Shown here piece after piece: positions 47,058 through 60,719 of a stretch of 64,000 nucleotides of DNA. Made by a program: the position numbers and the translations under genes. The notes below the pieces were generated by a model. It did no database searches and was not told where the DNA came from. It saw only the letters and a list, made by a program, of their open reading frames with translations. Source of the stretch: Notamacropus eugenii. Its lineage: Eukaryota > Chordata > Mammalia > Diprotodontia > Macropodidae. Location: positions 70,724,412-70,788,411 of the forward strand of contig NC_092879.1 of NCBI RefSeq assembly GCF_028372415.1, given 5' to 3'. The first letter of the stretch is position 1. Every line of letters starts with the position of its first letter.

Positions 47058-48090
47058 AGGTAGAGCCAAGATGGTGGAATAGAAAGATGAACCTGCTTTA
47101 GCTCTCCCCACCACAGCCCGTAAAATACCTGTAAAATGACTCTAGTGAAATTTTAGAGCAGCAGAAGCCACAAAATTAAAGAGTGAAAGATTTCCAGCCC
47201 AAGACAGCCTGGAAGGCTGACAGGAAAGGTCTATCGCACTCAGCCCAGAGCTGAGAGCAGTCCAGCTTTGGCCACGCTGCACAGACGGAACTGGAATCAC
47301 AAGTAGCAGCTGAGGTTCCCAGATTTCTCAATCCCCAAAGACAGCTTTTCAAAGGTCAGTAAGAAAACTCTTTCACCTGGGTGAGATGGGAACACAGTCT
47401 GGCCCTAGCCCTGGCCCCAGGGCAGCAGCTGTGACCACTTTTGGAGCCCTAGGCCTAAACACCCTGGGAGAATCAAATGGTTGATCTGGGTCTCAGTTCT
47501 AAGTGGCAGTCCTGGGGGGTTAGGAGGAGCACTGATGTGGTGAAGCTGGTGGTGGCTGTGGAGAGGGAATCCTACCTCGCAGATCCTGGGCAGAATAGAG
47601 TGCTTGTGGTTGCCTACAAACCAGAGTGCAGGCCAGGAGAGGAGTAAACTCCTCTCCCTTGCTTGTGCCATCTTGGAGGAACTGAGAACTTATAGGTCCC
47701 TACAGTATACCCTCCACTTGACAAAGGACTCAAAAGTCAAGTAACTGGGAAAATGCCCACAAAAGGGAAAAAACATAAGACTATAGAAGGTTACTTTCTT
47801 GGTGAAAAGGTATTTTCTTCCATCCTCTTGGATGAGGAAGAACAAAGCATATCATCAAGGAAGACATAAAAGTCAAGGCTTCTACATCCAAAACCTCCAA
47901 AAATTACATACAATGGTTTCAGGCCATGGAAGAGCTCAAAAAGGATTTTGAAGATCAAGTAAGAGGGGTGGAGGAAAAATTGGGAAGAGAAATGAGAGAG
48001 ATGAAAGAAAATCATGATAAACAAGTCAACAGCTTGCTAAAGGAGACCTAAAAAATGCTAAAGAAAATAACACCTTTAAAAATAAACTAA

Positions 48091-49329
<1,239 letters not shown>

Positions 49330-49461
49330 AAAAATAGACTAACCCAAATGGCAAAAGAGGTCCAAACAGCCAATGAGAAGAAGAATGCTTTTTAAAAAGC
49401 AAAATGGGCCAAATGGAAAAGGAGGTTCAAAAGCTCACTGAAGAAAATAGTTCTTACATGA

Positions 49462-49621
49462 CTAAGGTGAAAATGTATTTAATAGTAATGTATGTGTAGA
49501 ACCTATATAAGATTGCACACTATCTCAGAGAGGGAGTGGAGAGGGAAGGAAAGAAAATCTAAGATATATGGAAGTGATTGTAGAACACTGAAAACAAATA
49601 AAATAATTTAAAAGAAAATAA
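49462..49621 (+). mobile_element. Short L1 3' end inside HAL1
   Basis: 'gaaaatgtatttaatagtaa', 'tgtatgtgtagaacctatat' and an A-rich tail match the L1 3' UTR at 34,940-35,081. A 5'-truncated insertion of about 160 bp within ORF1 of the HAL1. Confidence 0.8.
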
Positions 49622-50366
49622 AAAAAGAAAAAAGGTCTTTAAAAATTAGAATGGAGCAGATGGAAGCCAATGACTTTATGAGAAACGAAGAAATTATAAA
49701 ACAAAACCACAAGAATGAAAAAATAGAAGACAATGTGAAATATCTCACTGGAAAAACAACTGACCTGGAAAATAGATCCAGGAGAAAATTTAAAAATTAT
49801 TGGTCTACCTGAAAACCATGATCAAAAAAATAGCTTAGACATTATCTTCCAAGAAATTACCAAGGAAAACTGCCCTGATATTCTAGAGCCAGAGGGTAAA
49901 ATAGAAATAGAAAGAACTCATTGATCACCTCCTGAAAGAAATACGGAAAAGAAAACTCCTAGGAATATGGTAGCCAAATTCCAGAGTTCCCAGGTCAAGG
50001 AGAAAAATATTGCAAGCAGACAGAAAGAAACAATTCAACTAATTGTGGAAATACAATCAGGATAACACAGGATTTAGCAGCTTCTACACTAAAGGATCGA
50101 AGGGTTTGGAATATGATATTCCAGAGGTCAAAGGATATAGGATTAAAACCAAGAATCACTTACCCAGCAAAACTGAGTATAATACTTTAGGGGAAAAAAT
50201 GGAATTTCAATGAAATAGAGGATTTCCAAGCATTCTTGTTGAAAACACCAGAGCTGAAAATGAAAATTTAGCTTTCAAATATAAGACTCAAGAGAAACAT
50301 GAAAAGGTAAACAGGAAAGAGAAGTCTTAAGGAACTCATTAAAGTTGAACTGTTTACATTCCTAAA

Positions 50367-50428
50367 AAAACCCCAAATGGGGTCACACCAAGGAAACTAG
50401 ACATGACTGAATAACAACAAACATTAAG
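50367..50428 (+). mobile_element. MAR1-type SINE, right part
   Basis: Resumes at aaaaccccaaatgggg, then 'gtcacaccaaggaaactaga' and 'catgactgaataacaacaaa', the SINE 3' end displaced by HAL1. Confidence 0.9.
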
Positions 50429-50800
50429 GGGTAGGAAGAAGGCAAGGGGCCCGTGGAAGACAAGGAAGTGTTTCAAGAGGCAAGAAGAGAATTCAGGACA
50501 ATTTTTTTTTTATAAAAAAGCAAGAGAGGAGAAAACATCGGGCAGAGGGGTTAGACAACATGGTCACCTGTGCAGAGAGGCAAAGGAAGTTGAGAGCTGA
50601 AAGGAAGGCCACTGCATTTGCCCATTAGGTCATTGGTGACATTTTAAAGAGCAGTCTCAGTAGGTGCTGGCAGATGCTCAACTGAAAAAGGATAAGGAGA
50701 GAGTGGCTGGTGAGCAAGTGGAAGCATCAGCCATCAACTTTTCCCAGAAATTTAGCAGCAAAGGAGAGAGATGGGCTCAGCATTGTGCCAGTGGAGAGAA
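50429..50800 (+). repeat. Ancient L2/CR1-type LINE 3' region, right part
   Basis: 'gacaaggaagtgtttcaaga', 'ggccactgcatttgcccatt' and 'attttaaagagcagtctcag' fit the expected downstream part of the LINE fragment that stops at 46,843. Confidence 0.5.
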
Positions 50801-51119
50801 TCTCTTCTCATCTATCTGAGTCATGAATTCCAATTCACTTAATCACTCTAGAAGAAGGCAGCCTCGGGCCTTCCCCCACAACACAAAATAGTCAGGTGAT
50901 GCATTGCATTTGGTAATGGAATGGTAGCAAAACAAACTTTCTTCACTTCTGCATTTTACTTCTTTTGTGAGTCTTTTTGTTAAAAAAAGAAAAAATTCAT
51001 CATCTGCTCTTTGCCCAGAAGTGAAAAATTGAGCCGGACGGTGTGTAGGAGGAAAGGGAGCATATGATCGATGAAAGACCTTTCTTACATCTGTTGTGGA
51101 AAGAGTGCAAAGCTACTTC
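50801..51119. other. Anonymous non-coding DNA
   Basis: Nothing recognised. Confidence 0.4.
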
Positions 51120-51310
51120 TTCTGTTCTCTCTGCAGGGGAGCAGCTATAGCATAGAGGGAAGACTTGAAAACTTGGGTTCCAGTCGGTCACTTTCTAGCC
51201 ATGTGCCATTAGGCCAATCATTTCTCTCTGGGTCTCAAGTTTCTTCCTCCATTAGACAAGCTCTCCAGAGGGATTAGATGACCTAAGGTCCCTTCCAGTT
51301 CTGACCTCTT
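51120..51310 (+). repeat. MIR SINE
   Basis: 'cttgggttccagtcggtcac', 'tttctctctgggtctcaagt' and 'ctaaggtcccttccagttct' give the complete MIR order. Confidence 0.75.
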
Positions 51311-51354
51311 TAAATCGTGAGTCCTAGTTTTCATTTTAAGCTTAAATAAGGTTC

Positions 51355-51750
51355 TTCCCAGTGCCCCTCACCTCCCATAACACCTCTGGCAACAGAGATG
51401 TTGCCATGTCACTACCCTGCTCTAGAACAAAGACAACTCCCTATTGCTTTTGGTTAAAATACCACTGCTTTGCGTTTAAAGTCATTCACAGCCTTAAAAC
51501 ATTTAAAGATTATTATATATCTCACTCCCCTTCAAGTCTTCATTCCAACCCAACTGGCTGACCTGTTGTGCCTTGGACACACGCTTCTATCTCCTATTTC
51601 CTGTACCTTTGCCGAGTCTGTCTCCATTCCCTCCTCTCCTCTCTTTTTCAAACACTAGCTTCCCTTTAGGATGTATCTCAGGTGCTACTTCTTACATATG
51701 GTCGTTTCTGATGGCCTCAGTTTTTTGTGTTCCCCTCTCTACCACTGGAA
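51355..51750 (+). repeat. L2 LINE 3' fragment
   Basis: 'cactaccctgctctagaaca', 'aaagtcattcacagccttaa' and 'ggtgctacttcttacatatg' resemble L2 in this orientation. Confidence 0.6.
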
Positions 51751-51774
51751 TTAATTTGCATTCACTTTCTGCAT

Positions 51775-54700
51775 GTAAACTGAAATTTTTATTTTCTAAA
51801 ATGAAAATGTATTCATTATATTCTCTTCCCCACCCCAGCTTCCAATGGAAAAAAAAAAAGGAAAACAAAATTCTTATGACAAACATGCATAGTAAAGCAA
51901 GACAAATTTTCACATTGGCCATGTCTAAACATCCATGTCTCATTCTGTACCTTGAGTCCCCCACTTCTGTCAGGAGGTAGGCAGCAGGTTTCATTATTGG
52001 GTCTCTGGAGACATGGTCAGTCTCAGGGTTTATTAGAGTTCTAAGTCTTTCAAAGTTGTTTGTCTGTACTCCATTATGGTTACTGTAATAAATTGTTCTC
52101 CTGGTTCTGGTCACTTCACTCTGCATTAGCTCATACCAGTCCTCCAGGTTCCTCTGAAACCCATCCCTTAGTGTCATCTCTTATGGTACAATAATATTTT
52201 GTTACATTCACATGCCACAATGTTCAATCATTCAAAAAAAGCTGCTATAAATATTTTTGTACATATAGATCCTTTTCTGCATTTTTAAATCTCTTTGGGG
52301 ACACAGAGTTAATACTACTAGGGCTGGGTTGGTCACTGGTTAGTGACATTTGGGGCATAGTTACAAATTGCATTCCAAAATGGTGACATGAATTCCCAGC
52401 TCCAATAACAATGCATTAATGTGTAAGTTTTCCTGTAGCCCCCCAACCTTTATCATTTTTGAGGGCTTTTTTTGGTCATATTTGTCAATCTGATTGGTGT
52501 GAGGTGGAAATTCAAGAGTTAGCTTTAACTTACAATTATTAGTGATTTGGAGCATTTTTTTCATATAGCTGATAGTTTAGATTTCTTTCTTTGAAAACAG
52601 CCTATTCATATTATTTGATCGTTTATCAATTAGGAAATGGTTCTTACGTGTATAAATTTGGATTAGTTCCTTAAAGATAATATCTTGGAAACGAGACCTT
52701 TGCCAGAGAGACTTGGTGAAAAGATTTTTCCTTAGTTACCCGTTTTCCCTTATAATCTTAGCTGGTTTTGTTCGTGCAAAACCTTTTTAATTTTGGGTAA
52801 TCTAAATTATCCATTTTATCTTCCGTGGTCCTCTATGTCTCGTTTGGTCATGAATGCTTCCTCTATTTGTAGATCTAAAAGGAATGTTTTTTGTTTCTCT
52901 AATTGATTATATTACTTTTTATATGAAAATCATGCTTCCATCTGGACCTAATATCGGTTTATGGTATGCAGTGTTAGCCTAGACCTAATTTCTACCAGAT
53001 TCCTTTCAAGTTTTCCCAGCAGATTTTGTCTAAGAGCTAGCCTTTACTCCATTAACTAGAGTCTTTGGATTTATTGAACATTAGACCACTGTATTCGTTT
53101 GCTTCTCTATGTTGGATATCTAATTTGTTACTCTGATCAAGCTTTCTCTTTCTTAACCAGTACCAAAGCCTTTTGATGATTACTGTTTTAGAGGATATGT
53201 TGAGATCTGATACTATCTGGCTCTTTTCGTTTCCCCCTCCCCACATTTTCCCATTATTTCCCTTGAGATGCTTGACCTTTTTTTGTTCCTTCAGATGAAT
53301 TCTATTTATTTCTTTTTTTAAGTTTCATAAAGTAATTTTTTGTAGTTTGGTATGGTATTGAATAAAGTGATTTAGGTACTTTTATTATTTTTGTTACACT
53401 GGCTCAGCCTGGCCCATTGAACAATTACTATTTCTCTAAATATTTAGGTCTGTTTTTACGTACATAGTGTTTTGTTGTTGTATTCATATAGTTCCTGTGT
53501 GTCCTGAGACACAGACTAACAAGTATTTAATATATTCTGTAGCTATTTTTTTTAAGTGGAAGAAATCTTTCTATCTCTTCCTGCTGTGTTTTGTTGGTAA
53601 TACACAGAAATGTTGTTGATTTGTGAGGATTTATTTTATAACATTACTTTGCTGAAGTTTGAAATTGAGGTTCTCTAAGTAAAACATCCTATCATCTACA
53701 GAAAACGAAAATTGTTTCCTCTTAGCTTATTTCTACTCTCTCAATGTCTTTTCCATGTCTTATTGCTGTATTTAACATTTCCAGAATTATATTAAATAGG
53801 AATGCTGTTAATGGACATCCTTGCTTTACCCTGGATATTATTTGAATGGCGTCTAGTTTATCTCCATTACATATGATACTGGCCCGTGATTTTAGACAGC
53901 TATTGCTTACCAAATTAAAGTCCAATCATGTCTATATTTTCCAATGTTTTTTAAAAACAGAAAAAGGTACCTTTATTTTGTTAAAAGCTTTTTTTTGCAT
54001 CTATTGGTATAATTAATGATTTTTGTTGTTCTTGTTATTAATGTAGTCTATTATGTTTAACTTTTCCAGATATTGAACCAAACCTGCATTCCCTGTATGA
54101 ATCTAATATAGTCATAATGTATGAAATTCTGACATGTTGTTGTAGCCTCTTTGTTAAAATTTAAATAATTTTTTATTAAAATTTATTATAGAATAAATAA
54201 AAAAGCTATTTATTCTAGTTTTCTTTCCCTGTTTTGGCTTTATCTAATTTAGGTAGGAAGACCCTATTTATATCATTGAAGGCATTTGGCTAGATCTCTT
54301 CCTATTTTTTCAAACAATCTATGTAAATTAGAATTAATTGCTCTTTAAATGTTTGGTAGAATTTACTTGTAAATTCATCTGGTCTTCAGTTTGGAGGTGT
54401 TTTTTTTGGAAGGTCATTCATGACATTCAATTTTTTCTTCTGAGGTTAAGTTATTTAAACTATTTCTCACTGATAATACGGGCATTTTGTGTTTTTATAA
54501 ATATACATCCATTTCATTTAAGATTTTTTGTTTATTGGAATATAATGGAACAAAATAATTTCTGATAATTTCCTTTATTTCTTTTTCAGCTTTTGTGACT
54601 GAAATTTTTTTTTGATACCAGTAATTTGGTTTTCTTTAGAAAAGAAAAACTAGCTAGTTGTTTCTTTTGTCAGTTTTAAAAAACAGCTCCTTTTTGTTTA

Positions 54701-55535
54701 TTAATTCAATGTTGTTGTTTTTTAATTTTGTTAACCTCTTCAATTTTCAAAGATCCTATTTTGGTGTTTAGTGAATTTTAAAAATTTTGTTGGTTTTCCA
54801 GTTGTTTTTTTAAGTTGTATGGCCAATTAATCTGATCTTTCTCTTTTGTTACTAAAAGTGTTTAGAGACATAAATTTTCCCTTAAGAATTACTTTGGCTG
54901 CAACTCCAAAAGGGTGGCATGTTTTTTCATTGTTGTAATTTTCCTTGTTGAAATGATCTACTACATCTTTGACCTGCCAATATCATAGGACCATTATTTA
55001 GTCTTCATTAATTTTTAATCCTTTTTAATGGCCCTTTATTGAATGTAATTGTAATTTCATTGCAACACAGCAAAGGATGTACATAATAAATTTTCATTTG
55101 TTTGTAAGATTTCTAATGCCTTAATGCATGCATGGCCAATCTTTGTAAATGTGCCATTGTAGTCCTGAGAGATATGTCCATTCCTTTCCATAAGTTTTCA
55201 AAAATTCTATTCAGGTTCTTGACTTCTTTCTCACTTACTTTTTGGTTAAGATTTGTCTAGGTCCAAAATGGGTACACTGAAGTCTCCTGCTACTCTAATT
55301 TTACTTTCTTATTTCTTCCTCTAAGTCATTTACCTTTTTCTTTAAGTATTTACATGCTATGTCATTTTTTTGTATTTGTCAATAACTGATATTAATTCAT
55401 TGTCAATGGTACCTTTAAGCATAATATACTTTCCCTGTTTATCTCTTTTAATCAAGTCTATTTTTGCTCTTGCCTCATCTGAAATCATGATTGCTATACT
55501 ACTTCTTTTTTGGGGTTTGTTCAAGCATAATAGAT
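51775..55535 (-). mobile_element. Old L1, 3' end through most of ORF2
   Basis: The 3' UTR lies on the left (51,775-52,450) and ORF2 extends rightward on the minus strand. RT-domain peptide at 53,722-53,925 includes VKQGCPLTAFLFNIILEML, an L1 RT signature. The sequence around 52,480-52,640 is the reverse of the ORF2 C-terminal region seen at 34,120-34,260. Many frame breaks show a long-dead copy. The 5' part of ORF2 resumes after 55,672. Confidence 0.85.
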
Positions 55536-55638
55536 TGAGAATGTCCTGTACTTCACTTAATTCACACTTTCCACTAGGTTAGACCATTAAGGAGCATGGT
55601 TTTCTGAAGCCTTAATTATAAAAATCACAAACTCTCAG
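55536..55638 (-). repeat. Left arm of a 105-bp inverted repeat pair
   Basis: tgagaatgtcctgtacttca ... caaactctcag is the reverse complement, at about 93% by eye, of 56,512-56,616. This arm sits as an insertion inside the L1, which resumes at about 55,673. Confidence 0.85.
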
Positions 55639-55672
55639 TGCCGAAAAGAGATCTTTGAAGACATCTCATCCA

Positions 55673-55812
55673 ACCTTATTTTAAATTCATGTGAATCTTT
55701 GTTACATGTGTTTCCTGTAAACAACATATTGTTGAATTTTTCTCTATCTGCTGTCCTCTTTCATTTTATTAGTGAGTTCATTCCATTCACATTTCGCTCT
55801 GCCATTCCTACT
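55673..55812 (-). mobile_element. L1 ORF2 continuation
   Basis: 'tgtttcctgtaaacaacata' and 'tattagtgagttcattccat' are typical of the antisense of the L1 ORF2 N-terminal region. Together with 51,775-55,535 it forms one element. Confidence 0.65.
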
Positions 55813-56038
55813 AGAACTTTATTGGAATAGTTATGGGACAGAGCTGGGATGTACCGATTCCTCTTACTCTACCATCTTTGCTGCTCTTCTCCACTCTGTA
55901 TACTGTATTTTGTGTTTGTGTCCTTTTTGTCCAGTAGAATGTAAGCTCCTTAAAGATAGGGACTGTATTTCTTTTTTCTTGTTGCATCTCCAGCACCTAG
56001 TACAGTATCTGGTACAATAAATGCTTGTGAAACTGAAT
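55813..56038 (+). repeat. THER/MIR-like SINE
   Basis: 'gtaagctccttaaagatagg' and 'ctccagcacctagtacagta' followed by 'caataaatgcttgtgaa' form the common ancient SINE 3' end. Confidence 0.65.
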
Positions 56039-56511
56039 AGAAATTTATTAAATCAAGATAGGAGTTTTATTTCTTTTCAAGCAAGGAAATGCTATGGTCA
56101 TTTTTATCATTGCTTTTCTCTGAAGTTTATTACTTTTTCTTAAGTTGCTTGGGAGTTAGTTAATTTCTGTGAATTTCTTGGCATTTTAAAGTTACCTGAA
56201 AACTACGGAGAAAATCAGCAAAAAGAACTAAACTCTAGGGGCTTAATAAAATTCAGGTCAAAATTTCCCACTGAGTTCCCCAAAGCATTTGTAAGGCCTC
56301 TTTGTTCAGAGCCAAGTAAACATTCTCAGGAGAAGAGCTACAAGGGGAAATAAGCTGTGTCCTTTGCTTTTTATCACAGAGTTTAACTATAATAAAAATG
56401 TCTTTGGCTGGGAAAGGGCATCGTGGTGGGTTGTTGTTTGCCCTTTGAATTTGAATCTACATTGGTCAGGTAATGGTTGGATGAGATGTCCTCAAAAATT
56501 TCTTTTCAGGA
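56039..56511. other. Anonymous DNA between repeat arms
   Basis: Unique-looking sequence with no recognised feature. Confidence 0.4.
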
Positions 56512-56616
56512 CTGAGAGTTTGTGATTTTCATAATTAAGGCTTCAGAAAATCATACACTCCTTAATGGTCTAAACTAGTGGAAGGTCTGAATTAAGTGAA
56601 GTACAGGACATTCTCA
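56512..56616 (+). repeat. Right arm of the 105-bp inverted repeat pair
   Basis: ctgagagtttgtgattttca ... gtacaggacattctca. It differs from the reverse complement of the left arm by about six substitutions and a two-base indel. The loop between the arms is about 870 bp. Confidence 0.85.
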
Positions 56617-56719
56617 AATGCCATCCTACTCCTTCCAGGCACTTATAGCAATTCAAACTAGGCTAGCCAAATTTGTTTACTAAAATGATTGCTGTCCAAG
56701 TCCTTGGAAGATCTCCTCT

Positions 56720-56935
56720 GATGAATATCAGTTCACCATAGTTAAATGGAAGGAAAAGGAGCTGGATTTAGAATCATATGACCTGGGTTTGAGTTCCCTT
56801 CTCTGCTTCTATTTAGCTGTGGGACCTTGGGCAAGTTATTCAACCCCTCTGAGTGTAAGTTTCTTCATCTGTGAAGTGCAGGGGCCAGAGTAGACATCTT
56901 CTATGGTTCCCACCAGCTCTAAAGCTTGAACCTTC
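56720..56935 (+). repeat. MIR SINE
   Basis: 'tgacctgggtttgagttccc', 'gtgggaccttgggcaagtta' and 'cttcatctgtgaagtgcagg' in MIR order. Confidence 0.8.
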
Positions 56936-57299
56936 AAATGTTTTCCAGGAAACAAGGAAAAGTCAGATTAAAAGTGAATTCCAAGGTCCCTTTGAGATTC
57001 AATTCGTAGGAAGTTAGGGATGGCATGGGGCAACGGGGAAGAAGAGTGACTAGATGACCCAGGTCTCTGTAAACAATTTTAAGAGAAATTCCAAACTGTT
57101 GAGATTTATTCCCTCCACCCTCATCCCATCTCCATCCTCTGGTATACAGGCCAGGCTTTCAAAATCATTCCCATTGACCTTAGTCTAAGTGTTTTCAAGG
57201 GGTGGTGGAGGAGAATGCTATCTCTCTTACTCCATCAATTCTCCTACCGTGTCACTAAGGACAGAGTTTGAGAATACCCGACTGGCCTTTTAGCTCTTC
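56936..57299. other. Anonymous non-coding DNA
   Basis: Nothing recognised. Confidence 0.4.
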
Positions 57300-57625
57300 C
57301 TGAGACTTCACATTCACATCGCCAGCCTCCAGGGATCTACCCCTGGTCTACGTTCCCTCCTCATCTCTTTTAGCATCTCCTAAAGGCTCAAGCTCAGGGG
57401 CCTTCTGGCTTCTGCCCAAAGCCTTTCCTGATCTGCTCAGCTCCCAGTGCTTCCTTATTCCCCAAATAATCAGGTGTATTCTCAGCTGTCTGCATGTTGT
57501 CATCCCCCCAGAGAATAGGTGCTGCTGGGGGGTTGTCTTGTTTCATTTGGGTCTTGACATTCCCTGTACCTAGTACAGCACTCATCTAGTCCCTAGCAGG
57601 TGCTTCCTAAATGTTTATTGGATTG
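57300..57625 (+). repeat. L2-like fragment joined to a THER-like SINE tail
   Basis: 'gcccaaagcctttcctgatc' is L2-like. The right end 'tgtacctagtacagcactca' and 'atgtttattggattg' is a SINE tail. Confidence 0.5.
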
Positions 57626-58224
57626 TAGAATTGACACGAAACTGCTTTTCTGGCAGCATCCCAGTGAGCCAATAGTTGGGAGGGAGGGAGCGATGCTGTT
57701 ACATCCTCAATCAACAGACCAGAATCCATGCTTCGCAAACCTCAACACACTAGTGAAATGGGAATTATTGGCTATGCTATTTCTTCTCTCTCCCTCTCTT
57801 CATTCATCCTACCATTTGGTATTATTTTCCCGACATTGTTGCAGTCTGTGTGAATCTGCATCTAATCTTTTGGTTTCTATCATGTGCCACAATTTGTTCA
57901 ACCATTCCTCAATTCATTATCTCAGAGTTTAAAGAGACTCCAACCATCATCAGGTATCCTTTATGTCTGAACAGAAGTGCTCACCTATAGGATTTCTACA
58001 TCTAACCTGATTGAAGACCAAGATGAAAACCCCCTCTAAATCTTCTGTTCCCTTGGTCACATGTTTTCTAGACATATCTATATATCCCCCTTTCCTTCAA
58101 ATGATCCTCACCAATCTGTCTATAGCATGAATTTGAAGCTTTCACCATGCTAGTTATCTGGACATTCACCATTTTTTGTCCATGTCCTTCCTAGAATGTT
58201 GTATCCAGAACAGATAGCCCAAGT
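57626..58224. other. Non-coding DNA with possible old L1 pieces
   Basis: The stretch 57,880-57,930 ('atcatgtgccacaatttgtt') resembles the antisense L1 3' region. Otherwise unassigned. Confidence 0.35.
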
Positions 58225-58345
58225 ATGGCCTGACTAGGGCCTCCATTAGACTGTCAGAACTGTTGTTTACCATTCTTTCTATTTCCAGTGCTTAGAGCGG
58301 TGCCTGACACATAGTAGGGGCTTAAGAAAGGCTTGCTAACTGACT
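58225..58345 (+). repeat. THER/MIR-like SINE tail
   Basis: 'gagcggtgcctgacacatag' with 'taggggcttaagaaaggc'. Confidence 0.6.
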
Positions 58346-58369
58346 GATCAGGGGAGAATACGGCAAGAT

Positions 58370-58690
58370 TATCATCTCCTAACTTCTGAACATGGTGCGT
58401 CTCAACCTAGCCTGGGAATGAATTCACTTTCTTGGCTGCCACGTCACTCTCCAATTGAGGCTGCCGTCCACACCACCCACAATCTTTTTCAGATGAACTG
58501 CCGTCTTAGTCAGGCCTCCCTCACCTTACATTTGTGAAACTGATTCTTGAACGCCAATGTAAGACTTTACTTTTATCCCTGTTGAAATTAATCTTCTTAC
58601 ATTTGGCCCAATGTCCTGGCCTCTCAAGATCCTTGGGGATCCTGACTCTCTTACCCAGAACTTTAGCTTCCCTTCCAGCTAAATGAATTA
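58370..58690 (-). repeat. L3/CR1-type LINE fragment
   Basis: 'gtaagactttacttttatcc', 'cctctcaagatccttgggga' and 'ttagcttcccttccagctaa' resemble the conserved CR1/L3 3' region of amniotes. The minus-strand frame of 63 codons here is not a gene. Confidence 0.55.
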
Positions 58691-59160
58691 GCATCTTGCC
58701 AAACCTCTCCATTATAAGCCTTTGGAGGAAGAAGCCCTTGGTTCAGTAAAAGGCAAACCAGTAAGCGACTCTGGGACATTTTTGTTGATGCTATATTACT
58801 TCTTGATTTTGGAAACCCTTTGGCTCTTAGCATTTCTAGAGGCCCCTTCTTCCGCTTATCCATTGCACAGTATCTAGTTGACTGGGAGCAAATTAGAAGA
58901 AAAAAACTTCAGCTTACTGGGCTCCTTCTCAGGACTTAAAACTTGCTTTCAGTTCTGGTCCTTCCCATGTTAGCTGGGAGTCAAATTTGTAGTTGAAAAT
59001 CAAATATCCTGGTGAGAATTTTAAAGCATTTGGTGATGCCATGGTTGAAAGTGTTTGTGTGGAAAAGGGAGAAACCTGAAAAAATCTCACAGATGTGAGA
59101 GGCTTCTGGCCAAGAGCTGGGCTATTGATTGGTAAGTGATATGATGGTAGGGACTGTGTA
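58691..59160. other. Anonymous non-coding DNA
   Basis: Nothing recognised. Confidence 0.4.
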
Positions 59161-59164
59161 TGCC

Positions 59165-59670
59165 TTGCTTCTTAAAGCACTATGGAGATGGAAGGGAACT
59201 TAGAGGTGATCTGGTGCAACTCTTCATTTCACAGATGAGATAACTGTGGCCAAGAAAAGTCACATGACTTGCCTAAGGTCACCTAGGTAATAAATAGCAA
59301 AGATAGGAATTGGATGCTGGCCTCCTGGAATAACAAACTCTCTCCTCTCCCCCACCCCCAGATCTTTGATTTATAAAATGAGTGACATTGACCCCGCACG
59401 TAGACCTCCAAGAGAGAGGACTGAGCAGGTATTTTTGTATCTTTACTTTTGTTTCCAAAAACTGAGTTGTGGATTATGAGAGTACTGATCTTATAATGTC
59501 AGAGAATTCAGAGTTGCAAGGGATCTTGGAGATCTAATCCAGCCTCCTCATTTTACAGATAAGAAAAAAAGAGGCCCAGAGAAAAAATGGCTTATCCAAA
59601 ACCCCACAGCTGGGTAGGCATAAAACCCAGACTAGAATCCAGATTTTCTAAAAAACCAGTCCTCTCTAAG
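59165..59670 (-). repeat. Two MIR fragments
   Basis: 59,165-59,335 has 'catttcacagatgagataac' and 'gacttgcctaaggtcaccta'. 59,490-59,670 has 'cctcattttacagataagaa' and 'atccaaaaccccacagctgg'. Both are antisense MIR. Confidence 0.75.
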
Positions 59671-59679
59671 ATGTACAGT

Positions 59680-60300
59680 GTTTTATTACTAATTGCTAAC
59701 TTTACTTATGTTTAGAGGTTCCAAAAACACAAAGAAAATACTTTAGATTATGTCCTTTCTCAATAACTGATTTTCAACAGGACACCATTATTTTTCAGCA
59801 CAAATAAGTTGGTAATTTAAGTCCATTTCAGAACTATAAATTTAAGGCACTTCAGCTAAAGGCGCCCCAAAGCACAACCTGGTTAAAAAACAATGAAGCA
59901 AAGTAGAGATGAGAAATACTAGAAAAGGGCTACTTTGCTTCACCAAATCCTTCAATGCCAGTAATGGCCTTTAGTTCATAATATGGGTAATGACAATAAA
60001 AGCTCATGAGTTTTAAATAATGAAAATCTGATTTGCTAACACCCTATGCTAACAAAAGGCACAGGAAAGCATGTCAACAGTTTAAAAAACTGAATGTTGT
60101 TAGAAAAAAAATATCTTTTAGAAACCAAACCAATCTCGGTGCTTATTTCATCTGAAACTTTTCATTATAGCAAAATGCAGAAGTTATAATTTATAGAGGC
60201 GCTGCAACATTATGGGGTGAACTCAGTGAAACTGAAAAGCCAAATTAATCTCAGAACTCTGCAAATGAGATTCACTGAGTAATCAGTGGGAGGAATCTTA
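59680..60300. other. Unique A/T-rich non-coding DNA
   Basis: No transposon signature and no reading frame. It has a steady, moderately A/T-rich composition and could be an ordinary spacer or a conserved non-coding element. Confidence 0.4.
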
Positions 60301-60304
60301 AGGG

Positions 60305-60540
60305 AGAGGCAGTTTGGTGCAGTGAGCACAGCACTGGTCTTGGAGTCTGCAAAGAGTGACATGAAATCCCACCTCACAAACTTCTCAGTGGGGTAACTTT
60401 GAGCAAGTTACAATCTCCATGAGGAGCCTCAGTTTCATCATTGTAAAAATAGAGAGAATAGCAGCACTTCCAGGACAGGATTGTTGTTAGGATCAAATGG
60501 GGGAAATAACCATGAAGAGCTTTCCAAACATCCCAATAGT
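60305..60540 (+). repeat. MIR or MAR1-related SINE
   Basis: 'gcagtttggtgcagtgagca', 'gagcctcagtttcatcattg' and 'taggatcaaatggggg' in SINE order, well diverged. Confidence 0.6.
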
Positions 60541-60645
60541 CCATAAAGGTACCTACAGCTATCTGAGCGTTAACTCTCTAATCTTGAACGATGTGTCATC
60601 CATCGCCTCCATCTGGCAGCGCTGCTGCCCTGGAAGGTCCACATG

Positions 60646-60648
<3 letters not shown>

Positions 60649-60706
<58 letters not shown>
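60649..60706. repeat. (CT)n microsatellite
   Basis: About 29 uninterrupted CT units, followed by a short CA-rich stretch. The apparent leucine-serine peptides across it are artefacts of the repeat. Confidence 0.97.
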
Positions 60707-60712
<6 letters not shown>

Positions 60713-60719
60713 TCTCACA

